This document shows, piece after piece, positions 44,967 through 51,924 of a stretch of DNA of 64,000 nt. Position 1 is the first letter of the stretch. Each line of letters begins with the position of its first letter. The stretch comes from Paraburkholderia bannensis NBRC 103871 (GTDB taxonomy: Bacteria > Pseudomonadota > Gammaproteobacteria > Burkholderiales > Burkholderiaceae). The position numbers and the translations under genes are program-made. The stretch is from positions 1 through 64,000 of the forward strand of contig NZ_BAYA01000028.1 of assembly GCF_000685015.1 (NCBI RefSeq), given 5' to 3'. The notes beneath the pieces were generated by a model, which did no database searches, had not been told where the DNA came from, and was given only the letters and a program-made list of their open reading frames with translations.

Positions 44967-45537
44967 GGCCGGCCTCCCGGACGCGCCAGATCGCGCACTG
45001 CGTGGCAGCGCGATGAGAGGCGGCGGTGAAGGGCGGGGCGGAGCATGGTCGATGTTGTATCCGTTAGTTTTCAGAACGCTTTCGGGATAGTGGCCCGGGT
45101 CACGAAATGCGTTATGTCATATGAATCCCAGGCCCCGAATTCAGGGCAGGCGTATTTTAAGATGCTTGGGACGGATCCTCGGTAAGCCTTCCGGACGGTT
45201 TGTAACCGTTTGTATGACATGGGGAATGGCGCTTGCAGGCGACTAAACGGGATGCGGCCTGTCACGTTCAGGCGCTGCGCGAGTTTGCGTCCGGAAACGA
45301 GCGCGGCGCGTGCCCGATCCTCTGTAACCTTTCGGAAGGCCTCCCCGTATACGCACCGATACCCTTCGTCTAGAATCCGCGTAACTTTTACCAAACGAAC
45401 CCTAAAATCAGGGCTGACGGGGGGCTGGCGCCTGACATGAGGCGCGGCACAGGCAGGTGGCCAGGGGCCATCGGCCCATTGCAGCGTTGCAAACCCCGTG
45501 TCCCTCTGTGTCCCTGATTGCCACGCACCGCACGCAC
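44967..45537. promoter_or_regulatory. Divergent promoter region of the aryl-polyene-like cluster
   Basis: 570 bp between the two arms, with lower GC than the genes. It contains an imperfect direct repeat, GATCCTCGGTAAGCCTTC (45174-45191) and GATCCTCTGTAACCTTTC (45314-45331), matching at 15 of 18 positions, 140 bp apart. It also contains the small dyad CGGTT-TGT-AACCG and the near-palindrome GTGGCCCGGGTCAC. These could be operators controlling both arms. No sigma-70 promoter pair was convincing and no gene is supported here. Confidence 0.5.
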
Positions 45538-45798
45538 ATGAATCCACTGGAACACGAACTCGCCACGCTGATCGTCGGTGAACTGAACCTCGAAGACGTG
45601 TCGATCGACGACGTGAGCGCCGAAACCCCGCTCTACGGCGAGGGCTTCGGGCTCGACTCCATCGACATTCTGGAAATCGCGCTGCTGATCTCGAAGAAGT
45701 ACGGTTTCGAGCTGCGTTCGGACAATCCGGATAACGAAAAAATCTTCGCGACGCTGGGCGCGCTGGCCGCCTACGTCGAGGCGCATCGCACGCGCTAA
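45538..45798 (+). CDS. Acyl carrier protein of the aryl-polyene-like cluster
   Basis: An 86-residue ACP. The phosphopantetheine Ser sits in GLDSIDILEIALLI, and the fold is the usual acidic four-helix bundle. It carries the starter and growing polyene between the ligase, ketosynthase, ketoreductase and dehydratases. The start at 45538 is chosen to fit the family; the ribosome binding site is weak. It is the first gene of the + strand arm. Only one ACP is visible, while typical loci have two. Confidence 0.92.
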   Translation: MNPLEHELATLIVGELNLEDVSIDDVSAETPLYGEGFGLDSIDILEIALLISKKYGFELRSDNPDNEKIFATLGALAAYVEAHRTR

Positions 45799-45858
45799 GG
45801 CGCGGCAAGTCGAGATCGATTCTCAACTCGACGCGCCGATTCAACGGGGGGAGCACAG

Positions 45859-46593
45859 ATGCACAACGACAAACCCATGCGCGCGCTCGTGACGGGCGGC
45901 AGCGGGGCGCTCGGCCAGGCGATCTGCGCCGCGCTGGCTGCGGCCGGCCATGAAGTCTGGGTGCACGCGAACCGGCGTCTTGCCGACGCGCAGGCCGCCG
46001 CGCAACGCATCGTCGATGCGGGCGGCAAGGCCCACGCGATTGCCTTCGACGTGACCGACGCCGACGCCGCGCAAGCCGCGCTCGAAGGCCTGATCGAAGA
46101 CGCGCCGGTGCAGATTCTCGTCAACAACGCCGGTATTCACGACGATGCACCGCTCGCGGGCATGTCGCGCGAGCAGTGGCGCAGCGTGATCGACGTGTCG
46201 CTCAACGGCTTTTTCAACGTCACGCAGCCGCTCCTGTTGCCGATGATCCGCACGCGGCGCGGGCGTATCGTCAATATCGCCTCGCTGGCGGGCGTGATGG
46301 GCAATCGCGGTCAGGTCAATTATTCGGCGGCCAAGGCCGGGCTGATCGGCGCGACCAAGGCGCTGTCGCTCGAAGTCGCGTCGCGCGGCATCACCGTGAA
46401 TGCGATTGCGCCCGGCATCATCGCCTCGCCGATGGTGCAGGACGCCTTTCCCGCCGAGCGCATCAAGCAGCTCGTGCCCGCGCAGCGCGCCGGCCAGCCC
46501 GAGGAGGTGGCCGGCATGGTCGCCTATCTCGTCTCCGACGCCGCCGCCTATGTGACGGGCCAGGTGTTGTCGATCAACGGCGGCCTGGCGTAA
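45859..46593 (+). CDS. 3-ketoacyl-ACP reductase (FabG-like) of the aryl-polyene-like cluster
   Basis: A 244-residue short-chain dehydrogenase. The NAD(P)-binding site is TGGSGALG, with NNAG near residue 88 and the catalytic NYSAAKAG (Tyr-x3-Lys) near residue 154. It reduces the 3-ketoacyl-ACP after each condensation. It lies 60 bp after the ACP gene with a strong GGGGGGAG ribosome binding site at 45845-45853. Confidence 0.93.
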   Translation: MHNDKPMRALVTGGSGALGQAICAALAAAGHEVWVHANRRLADAQAAAQRIVDAGGKAHAIAFDVTDADAAQAALEGLIEDAPVQILVNNAGIHDDAPLAGMSREQWRSVIDVSLNGFFNVTQPLLLPMIRTRRGRIVNIASLAGVMGNRGQVNYSAAKAGLIGATKALSLEVASRGITVNAIAPGIIASPMVQDAFPAERIKQLVPAQRAGQPEEVAGMVAYLVSDAAAYVTGQVLSINGGLA

Positions 46594-46673
46594 GCCACGG
46601 TAAGGCGTGTCGTGACGGCAGCGACTGTTGCGCCTTCGCCGGGTCATCCAACTTTGTCAGTATTGCGTTTGCC

Positions 46674-47438
46674 ATGTCCACGCCCATCGCCTCCACTACC
46701 CATCTCGTCCTGATCCCGAGCTACAACCCGGGCGCGAAGGTCGAGGAAACCGTGCGCGGCGCGCGCGCGCAATGGAACCCCGTCTGGGTTGTCGTGGACG
46801 GCAGCACGGACGGCAGCGCCGAGCGCCTGCAAGCGATGGCCGCCGACGATCCCGGCCTGCATGTGATCGTGCTGCCCGCCAATCGCGGCAAGGGCGGCGC
46901 GGTGCTCGCGGGCATGGAAGCGGCGGCGGCGCGCGGCTTCACGCATGTGCTGACGATGGATTCGGACGGCCAGCATCCCGCCGGGCTGATTCCGCGCTTC
47001 ATGGCCGCCTCGCAGGCCGATCCCGATGCGATGGTGCTGGGCGTGCCGAAGTTCGACGCAAGCGCGCCGCAACTGCGCGTGCAGGGCCGTCGCGTGTCCA
47101 ACTTCTTCGCGGACTTCGAGACGCTGTGGGCCGGTATCGGCGATTCGCTGTACGGCTTTCGCGTCTATCCGATTGCGCCGCTTGTCGAGATCATGCAGCG
47201 CCAGTCGTGGATGCGCCGCTTCGACTTCGATCCCGAAGCCGCCGTGCGCCTGTGCTGGGCGGGCGTGCGGCCCATCCAGATCGAGGCCCCCGTGCGCTAC
47301 TTCGGCGCGCACGAAGGCGGCGTCTCGCACTTCAATTACGCGCGCGACAACCTGCTGCTGTCGTGGATGCATCTGCGCCTGGTTGCGGGCTTCGGCGTGC
47401 GGCTGCCGTTGCTGATGGCGAAGAAGGTGCTGCGCTAG
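46674..47438 (+). CDS. Family 2 glycosyltransferase of the aryl-polyene-like cluster
   Basis: A 254-residue GT-A fold enzyme. LVLIPSYNPGAKVEETV opens the nucleotide-sugar domain, VVVDGSTDGS follows, and LTMDSDGQHP holds the DxD motif. It matches the dolichol-phosphate-mannosyltransferase-like GT2 proteins of aryl polyene loci that build the sugar or lipid anchor. There is no hydrophobic tail. The start at ATG 46674 is chosen; the frame is open far upstream through fabG only because of base composition. It is last of the + strand arm, 80 bp after the reductase gene. Confidence 0.9.
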   Translation: MSTPIASTTHLVLIPSYNPGAKVEETVRGARAQWNPVWVVVDGSTDGSAERLQAMAADDPGLHVIVLPANRGKGGAVLAGMEAAAARGFTHVLTMDSDGQHPAGLIPRFMAASQADPDAMVLGVPKFDASAPQLRVQGRRVSNFFADFETLWAGIGDSLYGFRVYPIAPLVEIMQRQSWMRRFDFDPEAAVRLCWAGVRPIQIEAPVRYFGAHEGGVSHFNYARDNLLLSWMHLRLVAGFGVRLPLLMAKKVLR

Positions 47439-47465
47439 CGGGCTTCAGGCGTTAAGCGTTAAGCG

Positions 47466-48263
47466 TTACGCGCGACGCAGCGCGGGCAAGGTCGTTGCGT
47501 GCGCATCGAATCCGCTGAACGATCCAGCCAGCGGAATCGCTTCGCCGATGGCATCGCCCACCAGGATGATCGCGGGGCTGCCCAGTCCCGCCGCCTGCGC
47601 CAGTTCTGCGATCGTACCGAGCGTGCCCATCACGCGGCGCTCCTTCGCGCTACCCGCCCATTGCACCACGGCAGCGGGCGTTTCCTTGGCAAGCGACTGC
47701 GCGAGCGTCGCGCACAGTCCTTCGATACGGCTCATCCCCATATAGATCGCCAGCGTCATGCGCGTGGCCGCGAGCGCTTGCCAGTCCGGCTCGCTATGGT
47801 CGCGCAAATGCGCCGTTACAAAGATCACGCCCTGGCAATGATCGCGATGGGTGAGCGAGACGCCCATGCCCGCCGCCGCCGCGAACGCCGATGACACCCC
47901 GTTGATGATTTCGAACTTCACGCCTGCGCGATGCAGCGCCGCGAACTCTTCGCCTGCGCGTCCGAATAGCAGCGCGTCGCCGCCTTTCACGCGCACCACG
48001 TCTTGACCCTTGCGCGCATAGCGCACCATGAGGCGCTCGATGAACGCCTGCGGCGTCGAGCGGCAGCCGCCGCGCTTGCCGACCCGGATGATGCGCGCCT
48101 GCGGTGCGAGCGTGGCGATCTCGGGATTGACCAGGTCGTCGAGCAGCACGATCTGCGCGCGAGCGAGCGCCTTCGCCGCCTTGAGCGTGAGGAGATCGAG
48201 GTCGCCCGGGCCTGCGCTCAATAAGGTGACCGTTCCGGTTTTGGCGTGCGTCGTGTGGTTCAT
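47466..48263 (-). CDS. cobA: Uroporphyrinogen-III C-methyltransferase
   Basis: A 265-residue SUMT. Family signatures are LLSAGPGDLDLLTLKAAKAL (SAM-binding start), VNPEIATLAPQARIIRVGKR and VRVKGGDALLFGRAGEE. It methylates uroporphyrinogen III twice to precorrin-2, the precursor of siroheme needed by the nitrite reductase encoded divergently. It has no CysG dehydrogenase/ferrochelatase domain, so siroheme completion must be encoded elsewhere. The start ATG 48263 is chosen; a longer frame to 48557 is spurious. Confidence 0.95.
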   Translation of the reverse strand: MNHTTHAKTGTVTLLSAGPGDLDLLTLKAAKALARAQIVLLDDLVNPEIATLAPQARIIRVGKRGGCRSTPQAFIERLMVRYARKGQDVVRVKGGDALLFGRAGEEFAALHRAGVKFEIINGVSSAFAAAAGMGVSLTHRDHCQGVIFVTAHLRDHSEPDWQALAATRMTLAIYMGMSRIEGLCATLAQSLAKETPAAVVQWAGSAKERRVMGTLGTIAELAQAAGLGSPAIILVGDAIGEAIPLAGSFSGFDAHATTLPALRRA

Positions 48264-48648
48264 GTTGCGTCCTCTGCCTGCGCTATCGCTATCTTGCGCT
48301 TCAAATGCAAACGGCGTCCGCCCGTCTGTGATGACGAGGGGACGCCGTTGTCCGTTCGTGGGGGCGAGCGCTCGATTGCTCTCGATGCTCGCTTCAATGC
48401 GTTGTTCTGCACCGGCATCGTTGCCGGTCGCGTTGATCGACGCAAGTTCCAGACCAGTGCGCTTCGCGCCTTGATTCATCGTTCGCACGCGTGCGCATGC
48501 GCACCGAAAGCGCACAACCGGCGTGCTGCGCAGCACCAAAGCTGTGCCCGTCTGCATCGTCGTGTATCACCGCATCACGTGCGCGCGGGTGCCGCGCACG
48601 CGGCGCAACAGCCCACCAGCAAGGGCGCAGCGTCGATTGCGCACGGAT
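48264..48648. promoter_or_regulatory. cobA-nirB intergenic region with dyad elements
   Basis: No gene. Two perfect 14-bp palindromes lie at 48491-48504 (GTGCGCATGCGCAC) and 48523-48536 (GTGCTGCGCAGCAC), about 110-160 bp upstream of the sigma-54 promoter. That is a normal distance for enhancer sites. Their half-sites are not the usual NtrC order, so the binding protein is open. Confidence 0.45.
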
Positions 48649-48663
48649 TGGCACAGTGCTTGC
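48649..48663 (+). promoter_or_regulatory. Sigma-54 (RpoN) promoter of nirB
   Basis: TGGCAC (48649-48654), five-base spacer, TTGC (48660-48663): an exact -24/-12 match. Transcription should start near 48675, four bases before the first leader hairpin. It implies control by a nitrogen-response enhancer-binding protein such as NtrC. Confidence 0.8.
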
Positions 48664-48678
48664 GTAATGCTCTGCAAA

Positions 48679-48778
48679 CCGGATCAAAGGCGATCCGGCT
48701 GCTGCAGGGCCCACAACGCGCCAGTCGCGAACGCCCCAGCAGGTAGCGAATTCGATAGCAGTGCGGACAACGGCGTCC
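48679..48778 (+). promoter_or_regulatory. Two-hairpin ANTAR (NasT/NasR-type) antitermination element in the nirB leader
   Basis: Hairpin 1: CCGGATC (48679-48685), hexaloop AAAGGC, GATCCGG (48692-48698). Hairpin 2: GGAC (48765-48768), hexaloop AACGGC, GTCC (48775-48778). Both loops have A at position 1 and G at position 4, the known signature of RNA targets of ANTAR proteins. Hairpin 2 shares bases 48772-48778 with the left arm of the terminator at 48772-48824, so the two exclude each other. This is the nitrate-responsive antitermination design known for nas operons. No nasT/nasS gene is in the window. The second stem is short (4 bp). Confidence 0.75.
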
Positions 48779-48824
48779 CCTGAATCTGGCTTGTCACAAG
48801 CTGGATTTGCGGGACGCCTTTTTT
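48772..48824 (+). terminator. Leader attenuator upstream of nirB
   Basis: GGCGTCCC (48772-48779) pairs with GGGACGCC (48811-48818). Inside, a 10-pair stem (48783-48792 with 48796-48805, two G-T pairs) is capped by TCA. Six T follow (48819-48824). It is a strong intrinsic terminator placed between the sigma-54 promoter and the nirB start, so it should attenuate unless antitermination occurs. Confidence 0.85.
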
Positions 48825-48855
48825 ATTGGCTTTTTCTCAGGCAGGGTGCACAGGC

Positions 48856-51474
48856 ATGACGCAATCTACGCTCGCAATGAACGCTCTGGACGTGGTCGTC
48901 GTCGGCCACGGCATGGTGGGCCACAAGTTCCTGGAAAGCGTGCTCGCCGACGCGGCGCAATCCGCACGCAACGTGCGCGTCACGGTGCTCTGCGAGGAGC
49001 CGCGTCCCGCCTATGACCGCGTGCATCTCTCCGAATTCTTCGCAGGCAAGAGCGCCGACGATCTTTCGCTCGTCAGCGAAGGCTTCTTCGAGCGTCAAGA
49101 CGTGCGCGACCGCGTGCGCCTCGTCCTCGATGCGAAGGTCGTGTCGATCGACCGCGCCGCGCGTACCGTGAGCGTGTCGAACGGCGAAACGCTCGCCTAC
49201 GACAAGCTCGTGATCGCCACCGGATCGTCGCCGTTCGTGCCGCCAATCGCAGGCAACGATCGTTCGGATTGCTTCGTATATCGCACCATCGAAGATCTGG
49301 AAGCCATGCAGGCGCGCGGGTCGAGCGCGAAGACGGGCGTGGTGGTGGGCGGCGGCCTGCTGGGCCTCGAATGCGCGAAGGCGTTGCGCGACCTCGGCCT
49401 GCAGACCCATGTGGTCGAGTTCGCACCGCGCCTGATGGCCGTGCAGGTCGACGAAGACGGCGGCCGCATGCTGCGCGGCAAGATCGAAGCGCTGGGCGTA
49501 ACCGTGCACACGCAGAAGAACACTACGGCAATCATCGATGGCGAAAGCGCTGCGAATCGCATGGTGTTCGCTGACGGCACGCACCTGGAAACCGACATGA
49601 TCGTGTTCTCGGCGGGCATTCGTCCGCGCGATGAACTGGCGCGTGCGTGCGGCCTGGAGGTCGGCCCGCGCGGCGGCATCGTGATCGACGATACGTGCCG
49701 CACGAGCGATGCAAATATCTACGCAATCGGCGAATGCGCGCTGTGGCAAGGGCAGATTTTTGGCCTCGTCGCGCCGGGCTACGACATGGCGCGCATCGTC
49801 GCGAAGACGCTGGTGAGCGATGCCGCGCCGGATTTCGCGGGCGCCGACATGAGCACCAAGCTCAAGCTGATGGGCGTGGACGTGGCGAGCATCGGCGACG
49901 CGCACGGCAAGACGCCGGGCAGCCGCTCGTATCGTTTCGCCGATGAGCGCCGCGAGGTCTACAAGAAGATCGTGGTGTCCGAATGCGGCAAGAAGCTGCT
50001 TGGCGCGGTGATGGTGGGCGACGCGGGCGAATACGGCACGCTGCTGCAAATGATGCTCAACGGGATCGAACTGCCCGAAGCGCCCGAGTTCCTGATCCTG
50101 CCGCAAGCGGACGGCAAGGCGAAGCCTGCGCTCGGCGTGGAAGCGCTGCCCGACGGCGCGCAGATCTGCTCGTGCAACAACGTGTCGAAGGGGCAAATCT
50201 GCGCGGCGGTGCGCGACGGCGCGACCAGCATCGGCGCGATGAAGGCCGCGACCTGCGCGGGCTCGTCGTGCGGCGGCTGCGTGCCGCTCGTCACGCAGGT
50301 CATGAAGTCGGAAATGAAGCGCCAGGGCGTGGCCGTCAACAACCACATCTGCGAACACTTCCCGTATTCGCGCCAGGAGCTTTATCACCTTGTGCGCGTC
50401 GAGCAGATCAAGACCTTTGGCGCGCTGCTTGCGAAGCATGGTCATGGCCTGGGCTGCGATATCTGCAAGCCCGCCGTCGCCGGCATTCTGGCTTCGTGCT
50501 GGAACGAATTCGTGCTCAAGAAAGAGCACGCGAGCCTGCAGGACTCGAACGACTACTACCTGGCCAATATCCAGCGCGACGGCACGTATTCAGTCGTGCC
50601 GCGCATGGCGGGCGGCGAGGTGACGCCCGAAGGGCTGATTGCCGTTGGCATGGTCGCGAAGAAGTACGGCCTCTACACGAAGATCACGGGCGGCCAGCGC
50701 GTGGATCTCTTTGGCGCGCGTGTCGAGCAACTGCCGTTCATCTGGGAAGAACTGATCGAAGCGGGCTTCGAATCGGGGCATGCCTACGGCAAGGCGCTGC
50801 GCACGGTGAAGTCGTGCGTGGGATCGACGTGGTGCCGCTTTGGCGTGGGCGATTCGGTGGGGCTCGCGATTGAACTGGAGAACCGCTACAAGGGCCTGCG
50901 CGCGCCGCACAAGATCAAGTTTGGCGTCTCCGGCTGCACGCGCGAATGTGCGGAGGCGCAGGGCAAGGACGTCGGCGTGATCGCTACGGAAAAGGGCTGG
51001 AATCTGTACGTGTGCGGCAACGGCGGCATGAAGCCGCGTCACGCGGAACTGCTCGCCGCCGACCTCGACCACGCCACGCTGCAGCGTTATATCGACCGCT
51101 TCCTGATGTTCTACGTACGCACGGCTGACCGCCTGCAACGCACCAGCGTGTGGCGCGACAACCTCGAAGGCGGCCTCGACTATCTGGTCGACGTGATCGT
51201 GCACGACAAGCTGGGCATTGGCGCGGAACTCGAAGCGGAAATGCAGCTCGTGGTGGACACCTACGAATGTGAATGGAAGAAGGCCGTGACCGATCCGCAG
51301 ACGCGCCGCCGCTTCCGTCACTTCGTGAACAGCGAGGAGGGCGACCAGCACGTGACCTTCGTCGAGGCGCGCGGCCAGATTCGCCCGGCCACGCCCGAAG
51401 AACGCGAACAGATTCCAGTGCGTGCGCAACGAGATGCGCTGGCCGATATCCCCGTGGTGGTCGAGGCAGTCTAG
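48856..51474 (+). CDS. nirB: Assimilatory nitrite reductase large subunit
   Basis: An 872-residue NAD(P)H-dependent siroheme nitrite reductase large subunit. In order: FAD-binding Rossmann domain (VVVVGHGMVGHKFLE), NAD-binding GVVVGGGLLGLECAKAL near 160, a BFD-type [2Fe-2S] segment (CSCNNVSKGQICAAV, then CAGSSCGGC), and the siroheme/[4Fe-4S] domain with SCVGSTWCRFG and GCTRECAEAQGKDVG. It reduces nitrite to ammonium in the cytosol. Start ATG 48856 follows GCAGGG; an upstream in-frame ATG at 48826 lies just past the terminator. It is controlled by the sigma-54 promoter and leader attenuator described above. nirD follows after 26 bp. Confidence 0.97.
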   Translation: MTQSTLAMNALDVVVVGHGMVGHKFLESVLADAAQSARNVRVTVLCEEPRPAYDRVHLSEFFAGKSADDLSLVSEGFFERQDVRDRVRLVLDAKVVSIDRAARTVSVSNGETLAYDKLVIATGSSPFVPPIAGNDRSDCFVYRTIEDLEAMQARGSSAKTGVVVGGGLLGLECAKALRDLGLQTHVVEFAPRLMAVQVDEDGGRMLRGKIEALGVTVHTQKNTTAIIDGESAANRMVFADGTHLETDMIVFSAGIRPRDELARACGLEVGPRGGIVIDDTCRTSDANIYAIGECALWQGQIFGLVAPGYDMARIVAKTLVSDAAPDFAGADMSTKLKLMGVDVASIGDAHGKTPGSRSYRFADERREVYKKIVVSECGKKLLGAVMVGDAGEYGTLLQMMLNGIELPEAPEFLILPQADGKAKPALGVEALPDGAQICSCNNVSKGQICAAVRDGATSIGAMKAATCAGSSCGGCVPLVTQVMKSEMKRQGVAVNNHICEHFPYSRQELYHLVRVEQIKTFGALLAKHGHGLGCDICKPAVAGILASCWNEFVLKKEHASLQDSNDYYLANIQRDGTYSVVPRMAGGEVTPEGLIAVGMVAKKYGLYTKITGGQRVDLFGARVEQLPFIWEELIEAGFESGHAYGKALRTVKSCVGSTWCRFGVGDSVGLAIELENRYKGLRAPHKIKFGVSGCTRECAEAQGKDVGVIATEKGWNLYVCGNGGMKPRHAELLAADLDHATLQRYIDRFLMFYVRTADRLQRTSVWRDNLEGGLDYLVDVIVHDKLGIGAELEAEMQLVVDTYECEWKKAVTDPQTRRRFRHFVNSEEGDQHVTFVEARGQIRPATPEEREQIPVRAQRDALADIPVVVEAV

Positions 51475-51500
51475 AACCGTTGAATAGAGAGGAATCCAGA

Positions 51501-51857
51501 ATGAACGATATGAGCCGTGGCGTGTTTGAAAATAGCTGGGTGCCGGTTTGCCAGCTCGACGACATCGTGCCGAATACGGGTGTGTGCGCGCTCGTGAATG
51601 GCGAGCAGGTTGCCGTTTTCCATATCGACGATGGCGAGGCGCGCGTGTTCGCCATCGGCAACTACGATCCGAATTCGCAGGCTGCCGTGCTCTCGCGCGG
51701 GCTGGTGGGCAGCCTGGGCGAACGCATCGTCGTCGCGTCGCCGATCTACAAGCATCACTTCGATCTCGCGACAGGCGAGTGCCTGGAGGAGCCGGGCAGT
51801 TCGGTGAACGCATTTGCCGCGCGGGTCGAGAACGGGCAGGTGTGGGTCGCGGCGTAA
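51501..51857 (+). CDS. nirD: Assimilatory nitrite reductase small subunit
   Basis: A 118-residue Rieske-like fold protein: WVPVCQLDDIVPNTGVCAL, FHIDDGEARVFAIGNYDP and SPIYKHHFDLATGECLE. As is usual for NirD, the Rieske cluster ligands (CxH...CxxH) are missing, so it is structural. It follows nirB, with AGAGAGGAATCCAG as ribosome binding site. Confidence 0.95.
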   Translation: MNDMSRGVFENSWVPVCQLDDIVPNTGVCALVNGEQVAVFHIDDGEARVFAIGNYDPNSQAAVLSRGLVGSLGERIVVASPIYKHHFDLATGECLEEPGSSVNAFAARVENGQVWVAA

Positions 51858-51863
51858 TTTCGG

Positions 51864-51907
51864 GGCTTGAATCAGGGCTTGAATCACGGCTTGAATCACG
51901 GCTTGAA
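51864..51907 (+). repeat. Short 12-bp tandem repeat between nirD and the nitrate reductase gene
   Basis: Three full copies and one partial copy of GGCTTGAATCA(C/G), in the 67-bp gap. The last copy ends about 17 bp before the ATG at 51925, close to its ribosome binding site. Slippage could alter spacing or translation. Confidence 0.75.
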
Positions 51908-51924
51908 GCGAGCCAGAGAGCGAT

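Noticed and set aside
45071..45856. 261-codon - strand frame in the divergent promoter region
   Set aside because: Arg-rich and without ribosome binding site; it overlaps the ACP gene and the promoter region.
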